The notes: a model not told the origin generated them from the sequence alone. Counted from the stretch's first letter, positions 48,146 through 60,145 are shown. The stretch is DNA of 64,000 nt from Ciona intestinalis (GCF_000224145.3 NC_020175.2:4029221-4093220), one strand, 5' to 3'. Translations and numbers: made by a program.

Positions 48146-49503
48146 GGGTGTCTTCTTTCCAAAGTCTTCTACTTTTTATTATGCGCTTTGAGATTCTACT
48201 AAACCAGTGGTTCCCATACTATTTTTGCCCGCTTTTTTAAAACTAAATATCATAAACATTTTTAAGTAATTCTGACACATTTATATCTGTTTAAACTTGA
48301 AACTGAAAATCATATTGCCGATCGCTACTTTTCAGTTGATATAAAATTATTCAGTGTACCATGGCACACAGTTTGGGGACTGGTGTATTTACCAATAACT
48401 TAAAGTAGAAACGGCGCCACTATACACACATTGTTTCCTGGTATTTGCCACAACTTTTTCGTCTGAATATGCTTGTGCGAATTGCTATGCACCGTCTATC
48501 TTTTTCTGTTTATCTACACTCTACAGGTCTACACCCACCCTGCCACCTATGTTATATCTGTTACAGAATGCACTTTATTTCCTGCTATTGTGCTTGTACA
48601 GACAGAGGGGGAAACTTTCAAAAGCTACAGCAGTTTCGTGTGTGATTTACTAATTGTTAAGCCTTTTTTTGTTTTTTAAGTCAAATTTGTTTTTTGTTAT
48701 AATTAGGTTACGGAAGAAATTCTGGTTTGTATTAGTGGGGGCTTGTTCTGTTGAATATGTAACAAACGAGACATTTCAGTGTTTATAGAACTTTAACTCG
48801 TACTTTGTTTACTACGCTTGCCGATTGTGTCATAAAAATATTACGTACTATTTTGTGCGCGCTATTCTGTGATGGTACCAGTTTAGTCACAAAACATTAC
48901 GAACAATTTTGTGTGCTACTCTGCAGTAGTATATATGAATATTATTGATTTGCTCTGTTTAAAACGCACGTGTTACATATTTTCAGTGACGCTGTTACTA
49001 TACGTTATTTATTCGGATATCATCAGTTAGTAACACGGAGAGATGAGGTGTCTCCACACAAATAAATAAAAGAACACAAAACGGCCGGTTTTAAGTTACG
49101 TGCGCTGCGTTTTGTTACACAAATGAGATGGCACAGTGGCTGGTGCTTCAATCGCAGCACGTTTCTGCTAGTCTGTATGACGGCAGTCAGTGCGTATATA
49201 CTGTTTTAGTACGTAGAGATAATTGCGTTTAATCTAATTAGGTACAGTAGCTATTACAACATATTGCTGTTTTAATTTGGTGTTAAATTAATGAATGAAA
49301 TTGTAAAGTTGTTAGGGATTCGACGGCAGTCAGTTCATGTACTGTTCTGGTACGTTACATCTAATTCAGTTTAATCGCAATAATAGGTAGGCCTACAATG
49401 ACTTACAACCTATTGCTGTCATTTTATTTTGTTCGATTTTTTTAAAGGTGTTAGTGGTTTATGAGAAGCAGTTTTTTAAATAGTACTTGGTTTTAAATTG
49501 GTA
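48146..49503. other. Intergenic: RNASET2 to unrecognised gene
   Basis: Contains an imperfect direct duplication of about 110 bp (49171-49280 and 49318-49430, both with GACGGCAGTCAGT and CCTATTGCTGT or CATATTGCTGT). An acceptor-like TTTTTTAAATAG ends at 49483, ahead of the next gene. No exon recognised. Confidence 0.5.
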
Positions 49504-50582
49504 ATGCAGCAATTTACTCTGGAAGAAGATATACTGGTTTCCCACCAGAAAATTTGTTCTGGTCAAATTCTTGGGTTTGTCGTTTACATAAACTTCGCAA
49601 AGAATCGCTGCTTGTTGGAAAGGAACTCAGAGATATCAGTAAACAACACAAAACCATATGAAACGTTGTTTAACTTGTTAAAAGATGGCGAACCGAGGTA
49701 GCTATAATTAGAACATTTATACGCGTCACAATATTTCGTGATGGCCTAGAAATGTTCACGTGATCAAAACTTTTAGAATATTCATTTTTGTATCTTGACC
49801 TATAGTTAGGCGAATCCTTGATGATCTTAAGAATTTATTAGTATCAAATACATATAGTGGGGTGGGGGGAGATGGGACACCTTTAGCACATAATATCCAA
49901 ATATCCTGATCGTGTTTTAAACAATTAACAACGGTCTATGGGAGTCGTAAGAATACAGTTTTATAGTTCTTTGAATGTTTTTTTTGTTTGCTACCAAATG
50001 GGACGACAAAATAAAATAAAAAGGTATCCCATCTTTCCCCACCCTATACTCTATACATGTGTGATAACTAGTAAGCCGGCAAGAGTTTTGGTGAACAGAA
50101 CAGCCGTGTTAAAAAGTTGATCGCTGCCTTGCCAGGTAAAGATAGGTAAGCTATATATGCATTACATTCAGTGGTCCGGTGTTGCGTCAGACTATTGTCG
50201 TTGATTCAAATTTGCCATTTATTCAAGTTTGGCATTTATTTATAGCACGTTTTTCGTGTAATAGCTTTTACAGTATTTCCTACCCAACAGAATTATCGTG
50301 GTCAAAGTAAACGCAGAGGTCGAGTCTGGAACTGCTTTTTCTGAAACATGGGTAGCTCTTTGGCTGGGCGCGAGTGGTGTCCCAGTTTATGATGAACCAA
50401 AACTAAAGCAAGCGGCTCAGGATATACACAGCCAGCTTGGAACTTCTGGCTTTTTAACTCTTGGTGGAAATGATGCAATGCAACTGGCAGAGCGAGTGAC
50501 TGAAATATGTAGAAAACGCGTTACAAGATTACATGCAACGCCTCTTGCTTGGTCTAAAAAAGGGGGCTACACTTGCTGCTAG
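49504..50582 (+). CDS. Unrecognised two-exon protein
   Basis: Exons 49504-49697 and 50298 region (acceptor at 50290, exon 50291-50582) join in phase 2 to give about 161 residues. I do not recognise the family. Visible features: an amphipathic, mixed alpha/beta-looking composition, a hydrophobic strand-like segment (GQILGFVVYI), a second one (RIIVVKVN), and a C-terminus ending in two cysteines (YTCC), which is reminiscent of Rab-type prenylation signals but may be chance. No signal peptide. A MITE sits in the single intron and another just after the stop. The reading frame is closed by TAA 24 nt upstream of the ATG, and an acceptor-like site lies between, so an extra upstream exon is possible. 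The gene could be lineage-specific. Confidence 0.5.
49855..50053. repeat. MITE copy in intron of unrecognised gene
   Basis: TATAGTGGGGTGGGGGGAGA start; CATCTTTCCCCACCCTATAC end. Confidence 0.9.
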
Positions 50583-50763
50583 GTGGCACACAAGAGCTAT
50601 ATATGTCAATGGAGTGAATGCCTGACAGTGGTATCTTATGTTTTAAGTGGACCCCAAAGTAAGATTTCACTAAAAGGAGGTCTGAGAGTTTTTAATCTGA
50701 AACTTGTATCGTTGATTATTATTTATTTTTACAAAACAATTACAATGCTTTCTTTCTGTAATT

Positions 50764-50965
50764 ATAGTAGAGTGGGGGGGAAATGGGACACTTTTAGCAC
50801 ATAATATCCAAATATCCTGATCGTGTTTTAAACAAATAACAACGGTCTATGGGAGTCGTGAGGATACGGATTTATAATTGTTTTAATGTTCTTTGTTTAC
50901 TACCAAATGGGACGAGAAATTAAAATAAAAGGCTGTTCTGCATCTTCCCCCATCCTACTATATAT
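50764..50965. repeat. MITE copy
   Basis: Full length; TATAGTAGAGTGGGGGGG to CCCCCATCCTACTATATA. Confidence 0.92.
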
Positions 50966-51264
50966 CACCTTAGCATTAGTTTTTATGCCCACTGCTTGCA
51001 TATTAAATACTAGTTTTTGATTTGTATATATATGTTTTTTTATGACGAAACGTTTTTTTAGCCCGCTATAAATTGTATTTCAGGCTCAGACATTTACTGA
51101 CGCATTTACACATGAATCATTGTAGTTTTACATTAGTAAATCATACGTTTTTTTCTTGTAAGTATTGAATATCAGAGCATTATACACGTTATAGTTTAAA
51201 CATTGGCGTTATATGTATGTGATTCACTGGTACAGGTTTATGTTTACACCACAATTGCACATTG

Positions 51265-51463
51265 TATAGTACTGTGGGGTAAAATGTGACATCTTTAGCA
51301 CATAATATCCTAATATCCTGATTGTATTTTAAACAATTACCAACGGTCTATGGGAGTCGTGAGGATACAGTTTTAAAATTCTTTAAATGTTCTTTCTTTA
51401 CTATCAAATGGGACGAGAAATAGAATAAAAGTGTGTCCCATCTTCCCCCACCCTACTATATAG
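51265..51463. repeat. MITE copy, hybrid ends
   Basis: Left end is of the TACTGTGGGGTAAAATG type while the right end is TCTTCCCCCACCCTACTATA, so the two ends belong to different subtypes. Confidence 0.88.
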
Positions 51464-52446
51464 GCATATAGTAATATGTGGCCCATGAAACACACATTGG
51501 TTTATAAGATAACATATGAGTGTACTTGTACATGGTAATAAATAACAGGACCTCAAAATAGACAGAACCTACTTGGCCTCTATGTGCTCACGGACTCAAT
51601 TTTGAGACACGCCCGTTGAAACAATTGCGCGCTCAAAGCACGTTAATAATTAAGCAAGCTAACATGCTTTTAACAGAAAAACGCCATTTTTGAGAGCGCC
51701 AAACAATTATTACAGCAATCAGCAAGAGTTAGTTTTTTTGCTTCAATTCGAAGTAATTTCGATTCATTAGCGGCATTTTTGGTAAAAAGCTGCGTATTAT
51801 ACAAAGACATATATAGTACATTCTACAGAGTTAACTTGTTGGCGATTCTTCTGACCTGCTAAACATTGCGATATCATGTTTACTGAGTTACGCCAATAGT
51901 GTGGAGGCGTCCTATTAATGTGTAACTATATTTCGTTCTCAGGGTTTATATGGTGGAGAGAGTCTACAGTATCAGTCGTTAAGTTATAGGAAGCACTTCC
52001 GAGTTGAAAAGCCTCAAGTTTAAACGCAGGAATATGCGACTATGATATTGGATAATTGGATACAGTTTATAAAATGTAGCCTTATTAATTCGATAGAAAT
52101 TAGACTGGTTTTACAAATTTATAATGCTTAGGTTATTGCTGTCAGTTTAAGACTGGCGTTTTACGCCTGGACCAAACTTTTTTAGTGTACTTTTCGAATT
52201 TTTTAACATAATTTATATCAAATCAAAAAAGTGGGTATTTGATGTTGCGTACTGTTAAAATGTGAATGTCTACAAAGCTATAACTAAAAAGTGTTTATCT
52301 ATATTACGGAGGGCTAAACGATTCATTTTGTGTAGAACTGTATACTGATGTACAGAATACTGATATAATTGATTATTATTTAACCAATAACAAGATTTTT
52401 GCAGTTTTAAGTATTTAAGTTTACAAGTTTCATAGGATAATCAAAA

Positions 52447-52672
52447 ATGGCGAACGCCTGTCCATCGGTCGGTTTGGCTCTTGGCATTCTCTCTACTATT
52501 GGAATCCTGTACTCTCTAGCTTCCAAAGAATGGAAACGAAACTCCCAAAATTCGTCCCAGAACGTTAACCGGGGTATATACTCGTATGAGGGTTTATGGG
52601 TAAGATGCACAAGTCCCATGCCCGGACAGTTTCAATGTGACAACTACGATGAATCATTTCTTGCTTTACCCG
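52447..52672 (+). CDS. Claudin exon 1a
   Basis: Start codon, TM1 and the first part of extracellular loop 1 with EGLWVRCTSP and QCDNYDESFLALP; 226 nt, ends in phase 1. Confidence 0.9.
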
Positions 52673-55600
52673 GTAAGTTATTGTTGTGTTTCATTTATTG
52701 CATAACCAAGCATTTATCTTTCGAAGAGATGTTTTAAGGCAAACGCGTATATAGTAGGCTGGGAAAGATGGGACATAATTTCATTATATTTTAGTGTGCC
52801 TTTTGGTAGTAAACAAAGAACATACAAAGAATTATAAAACCCGTATCCTCACGACTCCCATAGATCGTTGTTAATTGTTTAAAACACGATCAGAATATTT
52901 CGATACTGTCTGCTAAAAGTGTCCCGTCTTCCCCTACCCTACTATATATTATTTCATTATATAACTCTGTTTACCAACCGAGCTTTTAAAATATTTCTGA
53001 TCAAAATGCATATTAAGAAAGATAGATGCTTGAGCACTTAAATATTATTTTTGTACGTGATAAGATATTTGTACATATATAATACTAACAAATTGTACCT
53101 AATTTTCGTTTTTACTTTAAAGTGTTTTGTTAACGTTAATTTCTAACTTCCTAACAACAATTTTATTCCCTGCAGCAGCTAACCACGTAAGTATTATTTG
53201 ACTTTTACAAAACCTTAATCCTATTTTTTTAAGTCATAACCCCTGACCCCTTTAATTTTCAGATACACCTAATGTATATGCTTATTATTATTTAACGCTA
53301 ACGGTAATGTTATTTAACACATTATAGGTTGGGGTAAGATAACCCATTAGTTTGAATCCTAAAATATTAGTTATCTCTACAGCGGTTTATTAAATTTTAT
53401 TTATTGTAACTTGTGTATGGCGGTTTATTTATCTTTTTTATTCCCTTTAGCAAAACGAAAAGTTTTAAATGACACCTTCCGTTTAGTTTAATACTTACAA
53501 TTTAAATCACATGTCTTATAGTAAAAGAGGTCATACCAAAAAATGACACCAACTTTCTTACAAATCGTAGGTGACTTTTTTATTTATTTTGTGTCATTGC
53601 TACGTCACAGCGTATGACGTCATAGACCTTCCATAGAAAGCATAAATCGGTCTTCCGAAACGTGACGACGAGTCACCACTCTGATACCGTGTATTTTTGA
53701 TTGGGTGCAAATAAATTACGTCATTTATGTTTGCTATGGGGCTTTCCGTTATCTCCATATAAGGGTATATAGCGCTGACGTAGGCGGCTCCAACCTAGAA
53801 TGTTATTTATTTAATGTAACTTTTACTTAGCTTCACTTTCTGTAAAGAAATAAAGTAGGTTAAACTAGAGTACAATAAATACCTATGTACTATGACTTAT
53901 GTTTAACTACTAGTAATCACAAAATTCTGTTATAGAAAACACCAGAAAATCGAAACACATTTTTTACTGTTAATTAAAAAAAGAAGATTCCCTTTACGTG
54001 TATAATTTATTGGTAGCGTTAGTTTGGGTTTAAAATTGAAACAACGGTGTTAAAGACGAAACCGAACATTTGTTTACGCGTTCCAAGTTACCAGTTAACG
54101 ATTTAAACAGAATATTGATTGAACTTTGTTCTAAACAGTTCTGCAATAAAACTTAAAGAGTTTGTTTTTCACTTGACAAGCTACTCTTAGTAAATATGAA
54201 GTCAAGTTTGTAGGATTTTGTAAACACATTACACAGGTGTTTCGAAGCAGTAAAAATGTTACGATAATAGGAGAAGGGATTTAAAAAAATTTGCATGACC
54301 GTATTTGGTAAATGGAATATGGTATCTTATGACCAAACACAGTTCTCCCACTTACGGGTTAGCAAATAGTCGAAATTCGTTCCGCTTTCTAGTCTATTAA
54401 AAAAAAACATAAGCGACGGCTGTGTAAATAAACGACGTTCGGTCTTTTTATTTGTTACATTTAAATGTTAACAGTAGTTATCTATCAAATTAGTAATTCG
54501 AAACCGCTATGTTTTGCCTTGATGGTCGGGAATTGCACCATTTAGTCGTACATCGTTGTGACTAATATTTGCACTTGCGTCATCTCGGCCATTTGTTCAC
54601 GTAGAGCGATTTCAATTTTATGAAAAGCTCTGCCCTGCTCAAATTTACCTTTCGTTTCCTAACAAAAGGTTCACGTTGTAAAAACCATTGATACGGATCG
54701 TAAAATTCAACAAATTTGGACGATTTTTTCTTTGTTGGACTTTTATATCGCAAACACACCCAAAGAGCTATAGGCATATAATTCTGTTAAGATCCTGTGT
54801 TCCATCCAGAACGCCGTTATTTGTATCGCCAGTAACACGTTGTAAGCTATTTAAAGTTTTGTCGAATTTAGTCGAAAAATAAAACATTAGAGAAGATAGT
54901 ATTTTTTTCTAAAACGAGTTGTTTGATAGAACTAAATCGTCTTCGAAAATTCTAATACACAAATATTAGGGATAGCGTAACATAGATAGCCTTTTTGAGC
55001 TTTCAAAACTCTTAATTCTAAAAGTTTCCCCTATAATACAGCGAACTATACATAGTTTAAAATTAAATTTAAAGTGAAGAATATTTATTGTTGGTAACTA
55101 TGTCCGGATCCATCTCTTACCTTGGTTTGGTCCTAACTCTCATCTCAACTATTGGGATTATATTTACCACGATTTACCGTGAATGGAAACGTAACAGCGT
55201 ACAAGCTTCTCAACAAGTTCTTGACCGTCTTTACTCGTGTGAGGGGTTATGGGTACGGTGTACCTCCCCCACACCAGGTCAGTTCCAATGCGATGACTAC
55301 GACACAGCACTTTTAGGATTGCCACGTAAGTTTTATTGTTGCTGTTTTGGTATATAGTAGGGTGGGGGAAGATAGGACATCTTTTCATTCCGTTTTCTCG
55401 TCCCATTTGGTAGAAAACAAAAAATATTTAAAGAATTGTAAAGCTATACCCTCACAACCCCCATATAGATCGTTGTTAGTTGTTTAAAACACGATAAACA
55501 TCTGGTTTTAAATAATTAAAACTTTAGGGCGTTTTAACTAAATTGAGAATTAGTTGAAACTTGGATAAAGTTTAATTACAGATAAATCATGCATTCTCTC

Positions 55601-58600
55601 GTACTAGCAATATAGTATTTTTAACACTAAGGTAAAAATACCGCAGCAACTTTGAACTTTAGTGTGAAGTATCTTTTTTTACCAAACAAGTTTATAATCA
55701 TTAAATGGGAATACTTAACAGCGCGTTGCTAATTTGGCGCCATTATATATTTGAACAGACATACGGTTCCTATAGGGTGTTGTAACATAGTCTATGATTT
55801 TAGTCATTTTTATCGCCTTTTTTGGTGGTAAACAAAGAATATTACAGAATTATATAACCAAATCCTCACAATACTCTGAAAGGGCGTTGTTCATTGTTAA
55901 AAAAATGATTGGCAAATATCGGATGTTATGTGCTAACTATAACCATCTTACTCCACAGTGATTTAAAGTATATATTATTCAAATTTACATTTTTTAAATA
56001 CGGTAAAATGTTTTATTATTAAAATTGCTCCTGCCTATGAAAATAGCTCCGTCAAATGTTTACAGTTAAACCAGTTTAAAGATATTAATTGAAGCGAAAG
56101 TAAATAAAATGAATTCCCAATGTGTATATTATACACCTAATACATTGTGCTCATTTATACGATCAGTGGTAAACCGGATTGCCAAATAAACCACCCACAA
56201 TAATATTACTAGGAATTTGTAATATAGTCAACGCGTTTACTGTCTTATTACAAATTCAATTGGATGCCAACTTGCGTTTGCGCGCCAATATTTGCTCTTG
56301 TTTCAAACAGGCGAAGTTAGTTATACATTAACCCGGACTGAATTGGTCCGTTGATGTGATTCCGCCTTTTCTATCGCTGTACCATCAGTGTTTCCAATTT
56401 CCAGTGTTGCACAACGTTTTTTGCGCCACTCGACAGTGAGATTTACTTTGCTGAGTAGGAAGGCAAATATTTTGCTAAAACAACTGTCATGAAGCTCGTA
56501 GAAGGCTTACGACTTCGCCAACAAACAAATAAAATTTATCGTTACGGACATCTGTTTGCGTATACCAGTAAATCATTACGTGATTCAAAGCCTAAACAAT
56601 CGAAAACGTTTCAGACTGACAGGACATAGTTTAAAATTATTTTTAAGCCTACAACCCGAAAAAAATTTCGAAAAAATTAAAAAATTCCTCGTGTCGAAAA
56701 TATACGTTTATATCGATTTTAATGGACGTTTAAAATGAATGTCTATTGAATTTAAGTTTTGACGTGTTTTTTTCTTGTTACAGCGGCACTTCAAGGAATG
56801 AGAGCGATGATGTGCATCTCTGTTTTGTTCATCATCGTTGCAGTCGTATGCTCCATCGTCTCCCTGCCCTGTACCGCCGCCCTAGCGGAGAAACAGAAGC
56901 TCTACGCTAGCAGGGTGGCGGGCATATGTGCTATGCTTGCAGGTAGACATCGGCAGGAAACAACGACCATTTCGCAGGAATTTTTACAGGTTTTAGGTGG
57001 ATGGAACAAACAACAAGAAATGGAACCTTTTTTCTACCTTGAACTTTGCTTCAAAAGAAGCCGAAAAACTTTGGGCGTTAGCCCGTATAGCTTACACCTC
57101 GCAAAAACTAACGCTTCGTCTCTTTCTCTTTTATTGACGTCATCGGACACGTGATGCGGACGACCAATCACAGCTTCACTTCAAGCTCAACGTGCAATGA
57201 TGTGTATTGCGGCAATCGCTGCCGTTGCTGGTATTGTGGCTGGAGCTCTTGGTCTCCAATGCATTAAAGTGATGGAAGGCAGCAACGCTAAGGTTCACAC
57301 CGGTCGAGCTGGTGGTGGTTTGATGTTCCTGGCAGGTATGGCGAATGTGACCGAAACGTTGTGAAAATAACAGAGTGCGATTTAAATTCGATCGAAGGCT
57401 ATAAGATCTAGATTTGTGTTCATTTTATCGCACTATACAGGTTTGACTAAACAAGCCTAGTCTAAAAATGTTGTGCCTACTGTTTCTTTTAAAAATTGAG
57501 GTGTACGAAACAGAACATCTGTATTTTAACGACCTTTGTTGCCCCGTCATGCGAGGCTAAACAAGTTACATTCTTTCAATGATTCTCCAGGGCGGCATTG
57601 CATGAAAACTTAAACTTTATAAGCGAGTGGTATTGACTTTGTAGCGTGCATGGCGTGAATTTATTATCTTGTGATATAAATTGAACTATGTATGCCAAAA
57701 TCTATATACTTGGCATAATGTAAATAGTCTTTTTCGGCTTCCGATATATAGTAGCGTGGGGGAAGATGAGACACCTCTTAATCCCATTTTTTCGTCCCGT
57801 TTGGTGGTAAAGAAAAGCATTCAAAGAAATATAAAACCGTAAACCTTAAGACTCCTATAGACCGTTGTTAATTATTTAAAACACGGTAAAAATAATTAGA
57901 AATTATGTGCTAAAGGTGTCCCATCTGACCCCTCCCTACTATAAAACGTTAATTTTATGCCAAAGTTTCGTCTGTAATTCGGCGAGTCTTCATTACGGTT
58001 CGCCCGCGGTCACGTAAAAATTATTGTTCTATTCGGGGCCGAAAAGGGTTTCATCTTTCCCACCCTACTATGAACCCTCTACTTTCGTTTTCTCTTTGTG
58101 TCTGCATTTTATTTCCCTTTTTATGGTTTAATGTATTTTACCGTTTGTGCTTTGTTTGCCGTCTAACCCCTATATTTATACTAATTTTACTTTATTTTAA
58201 TTATACTCTTAAGACACTAACTTACATATATAGTACTATGGGGTAAGATAGATATACCGTTCTCATGTTATACAAAGTATTCCCTAATCTAAAACAATTG
58301 GCAATGCTCTTTCAAAGTCGTGAAAATATGGTTATATATAATTTTTTAAATATTCTTTCTTTACTACCAGATTGGACGATAAAATAGAATAAATTTATGA
58401 ACCATCTTACCCCAACCTATTATAACTTAACAACCAGTTTTACATAATTTATTCGAACGGCAAGCATTGTTTCATTTTAAATCTAAAACGAAAATAATAC
58501 GCTGTGTTATTAATTCGCTGTGGTATTAATCTGAATATAAGGGACCGATAATACTGGTAACAGACGAAACTTTTTTTGTTACACTATTAGTGGAGCTTGA

Positions 58601-60057
58601 TTTTTGTTTGCTGTAAATTTAGTAGCACTTAATGTGTCACATAATATACTGACGTTTTATAATGTTTGCCGTTCGTTTTAATTACTTGTGTTTGGAACTA
58701 TCGGCTCAAAATAATATTTACGATATTTATATATAGCACCGTAAATAGTATTTTGTGCTTATTCTTTCGTATTGTTTGACAATAATTTAACCTTTAATTC
58801 ACTTATACAACAATAGACATGTCCTTACAAAATGAAAAAAAAAATTCAATTAACTTTCTATTTCCTCAACAAATTTTAAAGATAAATCAAAAACCCCCTC
58901 ATCTTTAAAACGTTTTAAAATCATTTTCCCTCCAAAAAATCTTTTTTTGAGCTTTAAAAAAATCTTTAAAAAAGATAATAATAATAGATTTTAAACAAGG
59001 ACATGTCAGTTGTTGTCTCCAATCAAAACCCACTTTAATTATTTCTGTGTGGCATGCAACAGGCGCACTCTGCATCGCTTCTGTATCTTGGTATGCCGCC
59101 AACATCGTATTCGAGTTCTGGAGTTTCGCTTCAATAAACGACCCGTTTAAATATGAATTCGGATCCGCCTTATATGTCGGTTGGATCGCAGGGGTGAGTT
59201 TAAAGTACTTATCACTCTTTTTACTCTCGGCTAGGTGCCCTAACTATCGCAGCTGTGTCCTGGTACGCTGCTGACGTAGTGTACCAGTTTCATGTGGAAG
59301 TCATTACAAACCAATCGTTTACTTATGAGTTCGGTTCTGCTCTTTATGTTGGTTGGATAGCTGGCGTGAGTAAACTGCACCCGAGTGACGTGGTTTTGCG
59401 GTGGAATTTTTATGCATGTCGTGTTGCTAATTTTTTAAACTGAACGTATTTTGTTCGTCTCGGATTTCTAAATAGTATAGTCACGAACCAAATAACAGAA
59501 ATCTCGAGTGATATTATATAAAAATATCTCAGCTTACCCCACACTATTAAATAAATAAATAAAAATAAAAATCCTGATATAATTTTTTTTTTATATAAAT
59601 CAGTGCAACTATGCTATAACTGCCGGTGTGTTTTTGCATAAGTAACATACGTCAATTATTTATGTAGGATACACGGCAATGATTTTACTATTGAACAATC
59701 TACATTATTTACGTTATTTCTTGAAATAGTCCTAATATTAGCATGTATTTACTTATGCGTGACGATTTTTAGTTTTTTTTCTAATTCCAGAATTTTCTTG
59801 ACTTTGATGTGACGTCATTTTTTCTGATTTCAAAGTGACCTATTTTTCTATTTTCGTAATTCATAGTGACGTACAGTTATTGTATTTTAAAACAAAACTA
59901 AATTTTAAAATATTTCATACTCCAGGGGTGTGCACTTATCTCCGGGGCACTGATGGCTTGTTGCAATTGTGGAAACGAAGAGACTGACAGTTACCCAGCT
60001 TACACCTACAAGCCTCCTAAAGCATCTGGGGGTGGCAACAACACAGAATATGTGTGA
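52447..60057 (+). CDS. Claudin with three duplicated exon pairs and a shared last exon
   Basis: Exon order is 1a (52447-52672), 1b (55100-55325), 2a (56784-56942), 2b (57174-57335), 3a (59063-59193), 3b (59235-59365), 4 (59926-60057). Taking one of each pair gives an open frame of 215-216 residues with matching phases (1, 1, 0) in every combination. The product is a four-pass claudin. TM1 is followed by the GLW-C-C signature (EGLWVRCTSP, GQFQCD), YD..L.LP and LQ..RAMMC leading into TM2. TM3 is in exon 3, TM4 in exon 4, and the chain ends EYV, a PDZ-binding tail as in claudins. Claudins seal or form paracellular pores at tight junctions. The exon arrangement predicts alternative promoters (1a/1b) plus mutually exclusive splicing (2a/2b, 3a/3b). 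Two interleaved genes that share a last exon are the other reading. Confidence 0.88.
52749..52949. repeat. MITE copy 77 bp after claudin exon 1a
   Basis: TATAGTAGGCTGGGAAAGAT to CTTCCCCTACCCTACTATATA. Confidence 0.9.
53322..53345. repeat. MITE end fragment
   Basis: Only ATAGGTTGGGGTAAGATAAC is recognisable. Confidence 0.4.
55100..55325 (+). CDS. Claudin exon 1b
   Basis: Same length (226 nt) and phase as 1a and with its own ATG. It shares EWKRNS, EGLWVRCTSP and PGQFQCD but differs in TM1 and around the loop, so it is an old duplicate. No clear 3' splice site precedes the ATG, which suits an alternative first exon. Confidence 0.9.
55350..55510. repeat. Truncated MITE 25 bp after claudin exon 1b
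   Basis: Left arm TATAGTAGGGTGGGGGAAGA is intact; the right arm is lost after the ACACGATAAACAT block. Confidence 0.82.
55762..55965. repeat. Diverged MITE copy in claudin intron
   Basis: TATAGGGTGTTGTAACATAG start, GTTGTTCATTGTTAAAAAAA middle and ACCATCTTACTCCACAGTGA end. Confidence 0.65.
56784..56942 (+). CDS. Claudin exon 2a
   Basis: Encodes ALQGMRAMMC, TM2 and the short intracellular loop; 159 nt, phase 1 to phase 1. Confidence 0.88.
57174..57335 (+). CDS. Claudin exon 2b
   Basis: Encodes SLQAQRAMMC, TM2 and GGGLMFLAG; 162 nt, phase 1 to phase 1. Since both exon 2 copies are multiples of three, joint inclusion would keep the frame but add an extra TM2. Confidence 0.88.
57500..57580. 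repeat. SINE-like fragment in claudin intron
   Basis: GAGGTGTACGAAACAGAACA, TTGCCCCGTCATGCGAGGC and TTACATTCTTTCA. Confidence 0.65.
57746..57943. repeat. MITE copy in claudin intron
   Basis: Full length; TATAGTAGCGTGGGGGAAGA to TGACCCCTCCCTACTATA. Confidence 0.9.
58031..58072. repeat. MITE right-end fragment
   Basis: TTTCATCTTTCCCACCCTAC only. Confidence 0.45.
58228..58424. repeat. MITE copy, GGGGTAAG subtype
   Basis: TATAGTACTATGGGGTAAGA to CCATCTTACCCCAACCTATT; claudin intron before exon 3a. Confidence 0.88.
59063..59193 (+). CDS. Claudin exon 3a
   Basis: Encodes TM3 and extracellular loop 2 (SVSWYAANIV, EFGSALYVGWIAG); 131 nt, phase 1 to phase 0. Confidence 0.9.
59235..59365 (+). CDS. 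Claudin exon 3b
   Basis: Encodes AVSWYAADVV and EFGSALYVGWIAG; also 131 nt. It is separated from 3a by only 41 nt. Joining 3a to 3b would shift the frame. Confidence 0.9.
59515..59547. repeat. MITE right-end fragment
   Basis: CTCAGCTTACCCCACACTAT. Confidence 0.4.
59926..60057 (+). CDS. Claudin exon 4 (shared)
   Basis: Encodes TM4, a juxtamembrane Cys cluster (ACCNCG, probable palmitoylation) and the cytoplasmic tail ending TEYV-stop. Confidence 0.92.
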   Translation, partial: GCALISGALMACCNCGNEETDSYPAYTYKPPKASGGGNNTEYV

Positions 60058-60145
60058 TCACAGAACGATAACGGAGCGCCTATATAATGGGACAATGTTA
60101 AAAAGCACGCTGGACATATAAAACATTAGTCTTTTTTACTTCACT

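Larger units (their letters stand above)
50583..52446. other. Intergenic: unrecognised gene to claudin
   Basis: Two MITE copies (50764-50965, 51265-51463), then about 1 kb of AT-rich DNA before claudin exon 1a. An acceptor-like TTTCATAG lies about 15 nt before the exon 1a ATG. No other gene. Confidence 0.55.

Noticed and set aside
56943-57154. Open frame continuing past claudin exon 2a
   Set aside because: A good donor at 56943 and loss of claudin similarity show it is intron read-through.
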